Below are positions 9,711 to 18,920 of a stretch of DNA of 64,000 bases, one piece after another. This DNA comes from Enterobacter hormaechei subsp. xiangfangensis (GTDB lineage Bacteria; Pseudomonadota; Gammaproteobacteria; Enterobacterales; Enterobacteriaceae), in assembly GCF_001729785.1 (NCBI RefSeq), contig NZ_CP017183.1, positions 1,922,001-1,986,000 of the forward strand. Direction: 5' to 3'. Numbering within the stretch: position 1 is the first letter of the stretch; every line of letters begins with the position of its first letter. The position numbers and the translations under genes were made by a program. Under the pieces are notes generated by a model. It was not told the DNA's origin. It did not search any database and was given only the letters and a program-made list of their open reading frames with translations.

Positions 9711-9728
9711 GTACTAGCGTATTAGTAC
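9711..9728 (-). promoter_or_regulatory. TrpR operator of aroH
   Basis: GTACTAGCGTATTAGTAC has the paired GTACTA/TAGTAC arms of TrpR operators. On the minus strand it is followed 20-26 bases later by a -10-like TTATCAT (plus-strand 9685-9691), the arrangement remembered for the E. coli aroH promoter. The operator overlaps the last codons and stop of ppsR (stop at 9722-9724), so regulatory and coding sequence are shared. Tryptophan-bound TrpR should repress aroH from here. Confidence 0.8.
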
Positions 9729-10555
9729 ATGCGGCGATTTAGCCCCATGATATCGAGGATCTTGGTGGCAATTTCTTCTACTGAATAGTTGGTACTGTTC
9801 AGCCAGGGAATTTGATTTTTCCGGTACAGCGCTTCGACTTCAGAGACTTCCATTCGGCACTGGCGCATCGAGGCGTAGCGGCTGTTCTCGCGACGTTCTT
9901 CGCGGATCGCCGCCAGTCGTTCCGGGTTGATAGTCAGCCCAAACAGCTTATGCTGGAGCGGCTTGAGCGCGGCGGGCAGCACCAGGTTATCCATATCATC
10001 GGCAATAAAGGGGTAGTTGGCGGCGCGGATGCCAAACTGCATTGCCAGGTATAGGCTGGTGGGAGTTTTACCGCAGCGCGACACGCCGAGCAAAATCACC
10101 TGCGCCTGGTCGAGATTGCGCAGCGAGATCCCGTCGTCGTGCGCCAGGGTGTAGTCAATAGCGGCAATACGCGCATCGTATTTGGTCAGGTTACCGGGGT
10201 TCAGCCCGTGGGTACGGTGGGCGATCGGCGTCGGGTCGAGCTTCAGTTCGCTTTGCAAGGGGGCAACCAGCGCCTGCACGATGTCCTGACAGAAGCCCTC
10301 GCTTTGCAGAATGATATTGCGGATCTCAGGGATCACAATGGAATAGAACACCAGCGGACGAACGCCGGTCTGCTGGTAAATAGCGTCGATCTGGTCCTTG
10401 ACCGCTTTGGCCCGGCTCTCATTTTCCACGAACGGCAGCGTGATGCTGTTTATCGATACCGGAAACTGCGACATCACCGCGTGTCCCAGCACCTCGGCGG
10501 TAATCGCCGTCCCATCAGAAATATAAAAAACGTGGCGATCGACAGCATTATCCAT
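9722..10555 (-). CDS. ppsR: PEP synthase regulatory protein PpsR (bifunctional kinase/phosphorylase)
   Basis: A 277-residue DUF299 protein, exactly the E. coli PpsR length once the start [19 protein letters not shown] at 10555 is taken; the open frame to 10738 runs into AT-rich promoter DNA. It inactivates PEP synthase by ADP-dependent phosphorylation and reactivates it by Pi-dependent dephosphorylation. The nucleotide-binding loop is visible as [15 protein letters not shown]. It is divergent from its target ppsA, as in E. coli. Confidence 0.94.
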   Translation of the reverse strand: MDNAVDRHVFYISDGTAITAEVLGHAVMSQFPVSINSITLPFVENESRAKAVKDQIDAIYQQTGVRPLVFYSIVIPEIRNIILQSEGFCQDIVQALVAPLQSELKLDPTPIAHRTHGLNPGNLTKYDARIAAIDYTLAHDDGISLRNLDQAQVILLGVSRCGKTPTSLYLAMQFGIRAANYPFIADDMDNLVLPAALKPLQHKLFGLTINPERLAAIREERRENSRYASMRQCRMEVSEVEALYRKNQIPWLNSTNYSVEEIATKILDIMGLNRRMY

Positions 10556-10789
10556 TTTATCCACCCTGAATAGCGTACGTAATTGCCTGAAAGCATAAAT
10601 TAAAAAAGTTAATTTCACAGCAAAGAACTTATCTGAATTTAAAATGAAATGGTGTTTTTGATTTTCCTGAAAAGTGGATTTCATTTTCCGAATAGCGGCT
10701 TTATTTCTATGGTTTTTGCCGGAATCTATAGGAATCATCGGGTTAGCGAATGCCGGGAAACTGTCCGAAAAGTTGAAAATTTAAATTGC

Positions 10790-10803
10790 TTACACGATTC
10801 ACC
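10790..10803 (-). promoter_or_regulatory. Candidate Cra (FruR) site upstream of ppsA
   Basis: On the minus strand the sequence is GGTGAATCGTGTAA, which fits the Cra consensus RSTGAAWCSNTHHW at 13 of 14 positions. It lies 87 bases upstream of ppsA. Cra activates gluconeogenic genes including ppsA in E. coli, so the site is in an expected place. Confidence 0.6.
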
Positions 10804-10890
10804 GTTTTTTTAGCGGAAATAAATATGCCAGTATAAATACGTAGTCAGGTGTTTCTTACTCCGATCAAATATCACAAAAGGATTGTTTCG

Positions 10891-13269
10891 ATGTCCAACA
10901 ATGGCTCGTCACCGCTGGTGCTTTGGTATAACCAACTCGGCATGAATGATGTAGACAGAGTTGGGGGCAAAAATGCCTCCCTGGGTGAAATGATTACAAA
11001 TCTGTCCGGTATGGGTGTCTCCGTACCTAACGGATTTGCCACAACCGCCGATGCGTTTAACCTGTTTTTAGACCAGAGCGGTGTAAACCAGCGCATTTAC
11101 GACCTGCTGGATAAAACGGATATTGATGATGTCACCGAGCTTGCCAAAGCCGGCGCGCAAATCCGCCAGTGGATTATCGACACACCTTTCCAGCCGGAAC
11201 TGGAAAAAGCCATCCATGACGCCTACAACCAGCTTTCCGCTGACGACGCGCAGGCCTCCTTTGCCGTGCGCTCTTCCGCTACCGCAGAAGATATGCCGGA
11301 TGCCTCTTTCGCCGGGCAGCAGGAAACCTTCCTCAACGTCCAGGGTTACGAGGCGGTACTGGTGGCGGTGAAGCATGTGTTTGCTTCCCTGTTCAACGAC
11401 CGCGCCATCTCCTATCGCGTCCATCAGGGCTATGACCACCGCGGCGTCGCGCTCTCCGCAGGCGTACAGCGCATGGTGCGCTCCGACGTGGGCTCTTCCG
11501 GCGTGATGTTCTCTATCGACACTGAATCCGGCTTCGACCAGGTGGTGTTTATCACCTCCGCATGGGGTCTGGGCGAGATGGTGGTGCAGGGGGCGGTGAA
11601 CCCTGACGAATTCTATGTGCACAAGCCTACGCTGGCGGCTAACCGTCCGGCAGTGGTACGCCGCACCATGGGCTCGAAAAAAATCCGCATGATCTATGCC
11701 CCGACGCAAGAACATGGCAAGCAGGTCACCATTGAAGATGTGCCGCAGGAGCAGCGGGATTGCTTCTCCCTGACCGACGCCGAAGTGGAAGAGCTGGCGA
11801 AGCAGGCGGTGCAGATTGAAAAACACTATGGCCGTCCGATGGACATCGAGTGGGCCAAAGACGGACACACCGGCAAGCTCTTTATCGTGCAGGCGCGTCC
11901 GGAAACCGTCCGTTCACGCGGTCAGGTCATGGAGCGCTACACCCTGCACGCGCAGGGCAAAATTGTCGCGGAAGGCCGCGCAATCGGCCACCGCATCGGT
12001 GCCGGTCCGGTGAAAGTGATCCACGACATTAGCGAGATGAACCGCATTCAGCCCGGCGACGTGCTGGTGACCGACATGACCGACCCGGACTGGGAACCGA
12101 TCATGAAGAAAGCGGCTGCCATCGTCACCAACCGCGGTGGCCGTACCTGTCACGCGGCAATCATTGCCCGTGAGCTGGGGATCCCGGCGGTAGTCGGCTG
12201 TGGTGACGCGACCGAACGCATGAAGGACGACCAGAACGTGACGGTCTCCTGTGCCGAAGGCGATACCGGTTACGTGTATGCCGATATCCTCGACTTCAGC
12301 GTGAAAAGCTCCAGCGTGGATACCATGCCGGATCTGCCGCTGAAGATCATGATGAACGTCGGCAACCCGGACCGCGCGTTTGACTTCGCCTGCCTGCCGA
12401 ACGAAGGCGTGGGCCTGGCGCGTCTGGAATTTATTATTAACCGTATGATCGGGGTGCACCCGCGTGCGCTGCTGGAGTTTGACGACCAGGACGCAAAACT
12501 GCAAAACGAAATCCGCGAGATGATGAAGGGTTACGACTCGCCGAGAGAGTTCTATGTTGGTCGTCTGACGGAAGGGATCGCCACGCTCGGCGCGGCCTTC
12601 TACCCGAAACGCGTGATCGTGCGTCTGTCGGACTTTAAGTCCAACGAATACGCCAACCTGGTGGGCGGCGAACGCTACGAGCCGGAAGAAGAGAACCCGA
12701 TGCTGGGCTTCCGCGGCGCCGGACGCTACGTGTCGGAAAGCTTCCGCGACTGCTTCGCGCTGGAGTGCGAGGCGGTAAAACGCGTGCGCAACGACATGGG
12801 GCTGACCAACGTGGAAATCATGATCCCGTTCGTCCGTACCGTGGATCAGGCGAAGGCGGTGGTAGATGAGCTGGCGCGTCAGGGGCTGAAGCGCGGCGAG
12901 AACGGGCTGAAGATCATCATGATGTGTGAAATTCCGTCCAACGCCCTGCTGGCCGAGCAGTTCCTGGAGCACTTCGACGGCTTCTCCATTGGCTCGAATG
13001 ACATGACGCAGCTGGCGCTCGGCCTGGACCGCGACTCCGGCGTTGTCTCTGAGCTGTTCGATGAGCGTAACGAGGCGGTGAAAGCGCTGCTCTCCATGGC
13101 CATCCGCGCGGCGAAGAAACAGGGTAAATATGTCGGGATTTGCGGCCAGGGTCCTTCTGACCATGAAGACTTTGCGGCCTGGCTGATGGACGAGGGAATT
13201 GATAGCCTCTCCCTGAACCCGGACACCGTGGTGCAGACCTGGCTGAGCCTGGCAGAGCTGAACAAGTAA
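10891..13269 (+). CDS. ppsA: Phosphoenolpyruvate synthase PpsA
   Basis: A 792-residue enzyme, the same length as E. coli PpsA, that converts pyruvate and ATP to PEP, AMP and Pi for gluconeogenesis. Domains in order are the ATP-grasp nucleotide-binding part ([31 protein letters not shown]), the swivelling phosphohistidine domain ([19 protein letters not shown], with the catalytic His) and the C-terminal PEP/pyruvate TIM barrel ([28 protein letters not shown]). The start [12 protein letters not shown] at 10891 follows an AAAGGATTG site; the frame is open 42 bases upstream. Confidence 0.96.
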   Translation: MSNNGSSPLVLWYNQLGMNDVDRVGGKNASLGEMITNLSGMGVSVPNGFATTADAFNLFLDQSGVNQRIYDLLDKTDIDDVTELAKAGAQIRQWIIDTPFQPELEKAIHDAYNQLSADDAQASFAVRSSATAEDMPDASFAGQQETFLNVQGYEAVLVAVKHVFASLFNDRAISYRVHQGYDHRGVALSAGVQRMVRSDVGSSGVMFSIDTESGFDQVVFITSAWGLGEMVVQGAVNPDEFYVHKPTLAANRPAVVRRTMGSKKIRMIYAPTQEHGKQVTIEDVPQEQRDCFSLTDAEVEELAKQAVQIEKHYGRPMDIEWAKDGHTGKLFIVQARPETVRSRGQVMERYTLHAQGKIVAEGRAIGHRIGAGPVKVIHDISEMNRIQPGDVLVTDMTDPDWEPIMKKAAAIVTNRGGRTCHAAIIARELGIPAVVGCGDATERMKDDQNVTVSCAEGDTGYVYADILDFSVKSSSVDTMPDLPLKIMMNVGNPDRAFDFACLPNEGVGLARLEFIINRMIGVHPRALLEFDDQDAKLQNEIREMMKGYDSPREFYVGRLTEGIATLGAAFYPKRVIVRLSDFKSNEYANLVGGERYEPEEENPMLGFRGAGRYVSESFRDCFALECEAVKRVRNDMGLTNVEIMIPFVRTVDQAKAVVDELARQGLKRGENGLKIIMMCEIPSNALLAEQFLEHFDGFSIGSNDMTQLALGLDRDSGVVSELFDERNEAVKALLSMAIRAAKKQGKYVGICGQGPSDHEDFAAWLMDEGIDSLSLNPDTVVQTWLSLAELNK

Positions 13270-13286
13270 AACCTGCATAATCTGAA

Positions 13287-13318
13287 AAAGGCGAGGATAT
13301 CTGTCCTCGCCTTTTTTA
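13287..13318 (+). terminator. Rho-independent terminator of ppsA
   Basis: A GGCGAGGA stem pairs with TCCTCGCC, followed by TTTTTT and preceded by an A run, 18 bases after the ppsA stop. It is a clear intrinsic terminator. Confidence 0.9.
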
Positions 13319-13503
13319 TTTTCCTGCGAATATGCTCACCATCACAAATAAAGCAAAAAACCAAATATCATAATTTATCTGTTAATTTAGACAATTGTTA
13401 GCGGGCAGGGCGTTGCTAATACTTGAGCCTTACCGCGTACATCCGTCGGGATGATGCGCGACTGGTTGAAATACGTTTTAACCTGATAAAAAGGCAAATA
13501 ACA

Positions 13504-14904
13504 ATGACAATCTCCTCTGTATTACGTACCAAAGATAAAATAGGTTATGGCCTCGGCGATATGGCCAGCGCGCTGGTCTGGCAAACGGCAACGTTATTTC
13601 TCGCTTATTTCTATACGGACGTATTCGGTTTGCCTGCCGCCATTATGGGCACCATGTTTTTAGTGGTGCGCGTGGTCGATGCGTTTGTCGACCCGTGCAT
13701 TGGCGCGCTGGTGGACCGCACTCAGACCCGCCACGGTCGTTTTCGTCCCTGGCTGCTCTGGTTTGCCATTCCGTTTGGCGTGAGCTGCCTGATTACCTTC
13801 TACGTACCGGATGCCGGGCAGACGGCGAAAATTGTCTATGCATGCGTAACCTATGCCATCCTGAGTCTGATCTATTCCGCGATTAACGTCCCTTACTGCG
13901 CCATGCCCGGCGCGCTGACGCTCGATCCGCGTGAACGTCACTCGCTGCAATCCTGGCGCTTTGGCCTGTCGTTTATCGGCGGGTTGATTGTAACGGTCAT
14001 CGCGCTGCCGCTGGTCTCATTATTAGGCCAGGGGAATGTGCAAAAAGGCTATTTCTATGCCATGAGCCTGATGGGGCTGCTGGGCATTGTTTTATTCTTC
14101 TGCTGCTTCTTTATGACCCGGGAGCGTTACTCGCCGCGCAATGACACCTCCGGTTCGATGCTGACGGATTTAAAACTGCTGGCCGCCAATAGCCAGTGGC
14201 GAATAGTTTTCCTGTTTAATATTTTACTGTTAACCGCCGTCGTGACGCGTGGCTCTGCGACCATGTATTACGTTAACTATGTTCTGTTACGTCCGGAACT
14301 GGTTTTTGCCTTTATTGTTTCCGGCATGATGGCCTCCTTAAGCGGCGCATTATTATCTGAACGCCTGCTGGGGAAATTTGACCGGGTGCGTGCCTATCAG
14401 TGGACCATTATTTCTTTCGTTATTTTTGGCGCGCTGATTTTCTTCATTCCGCCTTCGCAGGTGTGGCTGATATTCAGTCTGAATATTGTGTTTAGCTTTA
14501 TTCAGAACCTGACCACGCCGCTGCAATGGACCATGTTCTCCGATGTGGTGGACTACGAAGAACACCGTAGCGGCCGCCGCCTGGACGGGCTGGTCTTTTC
14601 AACCGCCCTGTTTGCCATCAAGTTTGGGCTGGCGCTGGGTGGGGCGGTGGTCGGTTGGGTGCTTGGCATGGTGGATTACGCTCCGGGTCAGGCAAACCAG
14701 GCGCCTCATGTTCTTGCAACCATCAATGCCCTGTTCACCCTGATCCCCTGCGCGCTGTTCCTCTGCATGGTGGCGCTCCTAGCTATCTACAAACTTAACA
14801 GCCGGCTGGTGGACAGCATCGCCCGCGAGCTGGCCAGCAAACGCGATAGTCGAAACGATGCGGGGCAGCTCAGCCCGGCAACCCAATCCGCACTACAGGA
14901 GTAA
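13504..14904 (+). CDS. GPH-family glycoside/cation symporter
   Basis: A 466-residue major-facilitator protein of the glycoside-pentoside-hexuronide group (MelB, YicJ, XynP relatives) with about 12 hydrophobic segments. Family features include KIGYGLGDMASALVWQT at the N-terminus, FVDPCIGALVDRTQTRHGRF with its acidic residues and the loop RPWLLW. It should import a sugar or glycoside with Na+ or H+. The start at 13504 (MTISSVLRTKDK) aligns with the family N-terminus. Three bases separate it from the GH3 gene, so both form one operon; E. coli yicJ-yicI (transporter plus xylosidase) is a similar arrangement. The substrate is inferred only. Confidence 0.85.
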   Translation: MTISSVLRTKDKIGYGLGDMASALVWQTATLFLAYFYTDVFGLPAAIMGTMFLVVRVVDAFVDPCIGALVDRTQTRHGRFRPWLLWFAIPFGVSCLITFYVPDAGQTAKIVYACVTYAILSLIYSAINVPYCAMPGALTLDPRERHSLQSWRFGLSFIGGLIVTVIALPLVSLLGQGNVQKGYFYAMSLMGLLGIVLFFCCFFMTRERYSPRNDTSGSMLTDLKLLAANSQWRIVFLFNILLLTAVVTRGSATMYYVNYVLLRPELVFAFIVSGMMASLSGALLSERLLGKFDRVRAYQWTIISFVIFGALIFFIPPSQVWLIFSLNIVFSFIQNLTTPLQWTMFSDVVDYEEHRSGRRLDGLVFSTALFAIKFGLALGGAVVGWVLGMVDYAPGQANQAPHVLATINALFTLIPCALFLCMVALLAIYKLNSRLVDSIARELASKRDSRNDAGQLSPATQSALQE

Positions 14905-14907
14905 ACC

Positions 14908-17283
14908 ATGACTGCGATCTACAAGGACGCGGGACGTCCCGTACACGAGCGTGTCGCTGATTTACTGGCGCGTATGACGCCGGAAGAGAAATTTGCCCAG
15001 ATGCACGCGTACTGGCTGATCCTCGATGAACACGGCAACCACCGCGAGCGCAGCGATCTGAGCGATGAATTCGCTGGCGTGAGCGAACAGGCGTCCCTCA
15101 ACGAAAGGCTGAAGCTCGGCGTCGGGCAGATCACCCGTCCGCTCGGCACGCACATTGTTAATGCAAAAACCGGCGTGCGTGCCGCCAACCGCCTGCAACG
15201 CATGATGATGGAGGAGACCCGGCTCGGCATTCCGGCGCTGTTTCATGAGGAGTGTCTGGTGGGGCTGCTGTGCAAAGATGCAACCTTGTTCCCGTCGTCG
15301 CTGAACTACGGTTCCACCTGGGACCCGGCGCTGGTGCAGCGCGCGGCGGAGCAGATTGGTAAAGAGGCCCGATCCGTCGGTTGCCAGCAGGGGCTGGCCC
15401 CGGTGCTGGATGTCTCGCGCGATGTGCGCTGGGGACGGACGGAAGAGACATTTGGGGAAGATCCGTGGCTGGTAGGGGTGATGGCGACGGCGTACGTGAA
15501 GGGGTTGCAGGGCGATAAGCGCGATCTGCTGGCGACCCTGAAACATTACGTCGGCCACTCCTTCAGCGAAGGGGCGCGCAACCATGCGCCGGTCCATCTC
15601 GGTTTCAGCGAGCTAAACGATACCTTCCTGCTGCCGTTTGAGATGGCGGTGAAGCTGGCCAACGCCGGTTCGGTGATGCCAGCCTATCACGACATTGATA
15701 ATCAGCCAGGGCACAGCGACCATTTCCTGCTCACTACCGTGCTGCGTGAACAGTGGGGCTTCGACGGCATTATCGTGGCGGATTACGGCGGCGTCAGCCT
15801 GCTGCACCAGCACCACGGAATTTCTCACGATCCAGCGGAATCGGCGGCGCTGGCGTTTAACGCCGGGCTGGACGTGGAATTGCCGAAGGATGACTGCGCG
15901 CGTCATCTGGCGGAAGCGGTAGAGCGTGGGCTTATCTCAATGGCGAAAGTGGATGAGATTGTGGCGCGCGTGCTAAGTGAAAAATTCCGTCTCGGGCTGT
16001 TTGAAAAACCGTACGCCGACGAAGACGGCATCGATTTGCAGAGTGAGGCGACCCGGCAGGTGGCGCGCGAGGTGGCAACAAAATCGATCACGCTGCTGGA
16101 AAACAACGGCATATTACCTCTCGGCGGAAAACCCCGTGTAGCGGTGGTGGGGCCGACGGCTGACGATCCGCTGGCGCTGCTGAGCGGCTACAGCTTCCCG
16201 GTTCACCTGATCATCAGCGATATGGTTGAAGAGACCTCACAGGTAACGACGCCGCGCGCGGCGCTGGAACAGTACCTTGGCGCATCGCTGATACGTTACG
16301 CCAAAGGGTGTCACATTATCGAAAAACGGATGGCGGGCGCGCCGGTGTTCCCGGGCGACAGCGGCGGTAAACCGATACAGCAATCGCCGGTTTCACAACG
16401 TATGGATCTGATCCCCGACGCCGTAAGCGCGGCAAAAGAGAGTGACGTGGTGATAGCCTGCGTCGGCGATCTCGCCGGGCTATTCCAGAGCGGCACCGTG
16501 GGGGAAGGCTCGGATACGGATTCGCTAAACCTGCCGGGCGTGCAGCAACAGCTGCTGGAGGCGCTGGTGGCAACCGGTAAGCCGGTGATTGTCGTCATGA
16601 CGGGCGGGCGTCCTTATAACCTTCAGGGGCTGGAAGAGAAGGTGGCCGCGCTGATGATGGCCTGGGCGCCGGGGCAGGAAGGGGGCTGGGCGATTGCCGA
16701 TGTCTTAACCGGCCGCGCGGAGCCGCAGGGCAGGCTGGTAGTGAGCGTGCCGAAAAACGCCGGGGCGATGCCGTACTACTATAACCACAAGCTGAAAAGC
16801 GGCGGCACGCCGTTTGCGTTCCATTTCGGCGCACTTTACCCGTTCGGTTACGGTCTCGGCTGGACGCAGTTTCGCTGGGGCGCGGCCCGCCTGGCTGAAA
16901 GCCGCGTCCCGATCGACGGAGAGGTGGCGTTAAGCGTCGATATCACCAACACCGGCGAGCGCAGCGGCAGCGAAGTGGTACAGGTGTACGTACGCGATAA
17001 GGTCGCCACGCAGGTGCGTCCGCTTCAGGAGCTGAAAGCGTTCCAGCGCGTTACGCTTTCACCGGGAGAAACCGCCACGCTGACCTTTACCCTGCCGGTG
17101 GAGATGTTTAATTTCACCCGCCGGGACGGAAAGCGAATTGTCGAGCCAGGGGAGTTTGAGCTACAGGTTGGCGCGTCCTCGGCGGATATTCGCGCGGTGG
17201 TGAACGTGCAGGTAAGCGGAAAGACGCGGGTACTGGCGGGGGATTGGCGGATGCTTAGTCGCTGTGACATTACACTGGCGTAA
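14908..17283 (+). CDS. Cytoplasmic GH3 beta-glycosidase (beta-glucosidase/beta-xylosidase)
   Basis: A 791-residue glycoside hydrolase family 3 enzyme without signal peptide. The N-terminal barrel (about 1-370) carries LGIPALFHEECLVGL, DVSRDVRWGRTEETFGEDP, LKHYVGHS and the nucleophile region GFDGIIVADYGG. The GH3 C-terminal domain (about 395-650) has SITLLENNGILPLGG and the acidic loop GEGSDTDSLNLPGVQQ. A fibronectin-III-like domain follows (about 690-770, NTGERSGSEVVQVYVRD). It would split an oligosaccharide brought in by the adjacent symporter. GH3 members split beta-glucosides, beta-xylosides or both, and the sequence alone does not decide. A strong AGGAG site precedes the ATG. Confidence 0.87.
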   Translation: MTAIYKDAGRPVHERVADLLARMTPEEKFAQMHAYWLILDEHGNHRERSDLSDEFAGVSEQASLNERLKLGVGQITRPLGTHIVNAKTGVRAANRLQRMMMEETRLGIPALFHEECLVGLLCKDATLFPSSLNYGSTWDPALVQRAAEQIGKEARSVGCQQGLAPVLDVSRDVRWGRTEETFGEDPWLVGVMATAYVKGLQGDKRDLLATLKHYVGHSFSEGARNHAPVHLGFSELNDTFLLPFEMAVKLANAGSVMPAYHDIDNQPGHSDHFLLTTVLREQWGFDGIIVADYGGVSLLHQHHGISHDPAESAALAFNAGLDVELPKDDCARHLAEAVERGLISMAKVDEIVARVLSEKFRLGLFEKPYADEDGIDLQSEATRQVAREVATKSITLLENNGILPLGGKPRVAVVGPTADDPLALLSGYSFPVHLIISDMVEETSQVTTPRAALEQYLGASLIRYAKGCHIIEKRMAGAPVFPGDSGGKPIQQSPVSQRMDLIPDAVSAAKESDVVIACVGDLAGLFQSGTVGEGSDTDSLNLPGVQQQLLEALVATGKPVIVVMTGGRPYNLQGLEEKVAALMMAWAPGQEGGWAIADVLTGRAEPQGRLVVSVPKNAGAMPYYYNHKLKSGGTPFAFHFGALYPFGYGLGWTQFRWGAARLAESRVPIDGEVALSVDITNTGERSGSEVVQVYVRDKVATQVRPLQELKAFQRVTLSPGETATLTFTLPVEMFNFTRRDGKRIVEPGEFELQVGASSADIRAVVNVQVSGKTRVLAGDWRMLSRCDITLA

Positions 17284-17290
17284 AAAGGAT

Positions 17291-17396
17291 AAAAAAAAGC
17301 CCATCGTGGGAGATGGGCAAAGACTACACACAGCAATTCGTTGTTTCACTCAGGGGATTTCCATGCTTATAAATCAAGGTGTTGATTTATAACCGT
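17291..17396 (-). ncRNA. rprA: RprA small regulatory RNA
   Basis: The minus strand reads ACGGTTATAAATCAAC ... TTGATTTATAAGCATGGAAA ... CCCCTGAGTGAAACAACGAA ... GCCCATCTCCCACGATGGGC followed by eight T residues. This matches remembered E. coli RprA closely over 106 nt, including the 5' stem-loop, the central region that opens the rpoS leader, and the terminator hairpin. RprA is an Hfq-dependent sRNA under Rcs control that raises RpoS translation and lowers csgD. Its place between ydiK and the ppsA side also matches E. coli synteny. Confidence 0.93.
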
Positions 17397-17400
17397 GTCT

Positions 17401-17410
17401 TAATAGTAGG
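17401..17410 (-). promoter_or_regulatory. RprA promoter -10 element
   Basis: The minus strand has CCTACTATTA, an extended, sigma-S-compatible -10 region ending five bases before the RprA 5' end. A GAGACGAATCCGATCGACTC stretch about 30-50 bases further upstream is where an RcsB site would be expected, but I could not confirm its match. Confidence 0.6.
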
Positions 17411-17567
17411 CATGCCAGGATTTTGAGTCGATCGGATTCGTCTCAATAGTTAAAGGCAGGTAAAGATTTCTTGAAGAGAATGACGGTTTTAGGCAGGAAA
17501 AGGCGGGTCTGACCAGTGTGCAGAGAATAAATAGTTTAGCAACGTTTAAGTATTGCTGTGGAGAGTG

Positions 17568-17600
17568 TAGGCCGGGTAAGCGTTAGCGCCACCCGGCATC
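17568..17600. repeat. REP-like palindrome
   Basis: The GCCGGGTAAGCG ... CGCCACCCGGC palindrome follows the ydiK stop. It is the same element type as at 8488 and 30454. The rest of the gap 17411-17605 shows no ORF. Confidence 0.75.
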
Positions 17601-17605
17601 CGTTC

Positions 17606-18721
17606 TTACTGCGCGTTCTTATCTTCCAGCTCTTCAAGTTCGCTTAAGATGACGTCAGGGTCGGTTCCCGGCGGCGGTACTTCATGCACCCAGGCGGAGA
17701 AGAGTCGCCAGGTCACCGCAAGCAGCACCGGACCGATGAACAGGCCAATCATGCCGAAGGCAATTAACCCTCCGATTACCCCGGACAGGATCAGAATCAG
17801 CGGCAGGTCAGCGCCCATGCGAATGAGGAGGGGACGGATCACGTTATCCATGGTGCCCACCACGCAACTCCAGACCAGCAGCACCGTGCCCCAGGTCGTA
17901 TCCCCCGTCCAGTAAAGCCAGATAATGCAGGGAACCAGCACCAGCAGCGGACCGAGCTGCGCCAGACAGGTCATCAGCATGACGACGGTGAAAATGGTGG
18001 CATAAGGTACGCCGGAAATCGCCAGCCCGATTCCGCCAAGTACAGCCTGCACCAGCGCTGTGACCACCACACCGAGCGCCACCGCGCGGACGGCCTGGGC
18101 TGCCAGCAGCACGGCCGCATCGCCGCGTTTACCTGCCAGTCGGGTGGCGAAATGACGTACCCCCAGCGCAACCTGCTCGCCGCGCCAGTACAGCAGGGCG
18201 CTGAAGACCAGCATCAACGTACAATGCATCATGAAGCGACCAATGTGCGCAGCCTGCCCCACAAACCAGGTGGTGGTTGTGCCGATGTACGGACGCACTT
18301 TGGCCATCAGGGCGCTACCGCCCATCTCCAGCAGGCTGTGCCAGCCGCTGTACAGTTTTGCGCCCACAACAGGAATACTGTTTAGCCACGCGAGATCCGG
18401 CAGCGTCATATCACCGCTGGTGACCGCGCGAATAACCGGGCCGCTACTGTCAACCAGGCTGTTAACCAGTAGTGCAATGGGAATAATAAACAGCAGGAAC
18501 AACAGCAACGTCATCACCAGCACGGCCAGGCCGCGGCGACCAAACAGCAGTTTCTGCAAACGCAAGAGTAAAGGCCAGGTGGCGACGACGACGGTCGCGG
18601 CCCAGGCAAATCCGAGCACGAAAGGACGAACGATCCACAGACACGCAATAATCATAATGGCTAAGAACAGCACCGACAGCAGTATCTGCGCGACATCCCT
18701 GGGCTGACGAAGATTGACCAT
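17606..18721 (-). CDS. ydiK: AI-2E family membrane protein YdiK
   Basis: A 371-residue inner-membrane protein, close to E. coli YdiK (370 residues) from the first residues (MVNLRQPRDVAQILLSVLF) onwards. It has about seven to eight hydrophobic segments and the family stretch LILILSGVIGGLIAFGMIGL near the C-terminus. AI-2E proteins were named for a proposed AI-2 exporter (TqsA); other members are transporters of varied or unknown substrates. The C-terminal tail is acidic and less conserved. No function for YdiK is firmly known to me. Confidence 0.9.
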   Translation of the reverse strand: MVNLRQPRDVAQILLSVLFLAIMIIACLWIVRPFVLGFAWAATVVVATWPLLLRLQKLLFGRRGLAVLVMTLLLFLLFIIPIALLVNSLVDSSGPVIRAVTSGDMTLPDLAWLNSIPVVGAKLYSGWHSLLEMGGSALMAKVRPYIGTTTTWFVGQAAHIGRFMMHCTLMLVFSALLYWRGEQVALGVRHFATRLAGKRGDAAVLLAAQAVRAVALGVVVTALVQAVLGGIGLAISGVPYATIFTVVMLMTCLAQLGPLLVLVPCIIWLYWTGDTTWGTVLLVWSCVVGTMDNVIRPLLIRMGADLPLILILSGVIGGLIAFGMIGLFIGPVLLAVTWRLFSAWVHEVPPPGTDPDVILSELEELEDKNAQ

Positions 18722-18920
18722 AAACGAAACTTTCCTTAAATGAACACCAGCAAGGCTGATGGGAATATAAACCGCATCTCTCTAATCATTAGTGATTTCA
18801 GCGATTTTTGACAGGCGGATTTTGCCCGTAATTCTACGAAGCACATAAGAAAAAAATGTGATAAAACTTTCCAGACACAACGCAAACGATTTCACACTAT
18901 TCTCATTAGGGTCGACAGCA

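Noticed and set aside
11914..13278. 454-codon open frame on the minus strand opposite ppsA, and similar long frames opposite pykF (44847-46277) and hmuR (6990-8024)
   Set aside because: These are mirror frames of GC-rich, strongly codon-biased genes; they have no ribosome-binding site and no family features, and the sense genes are certain.
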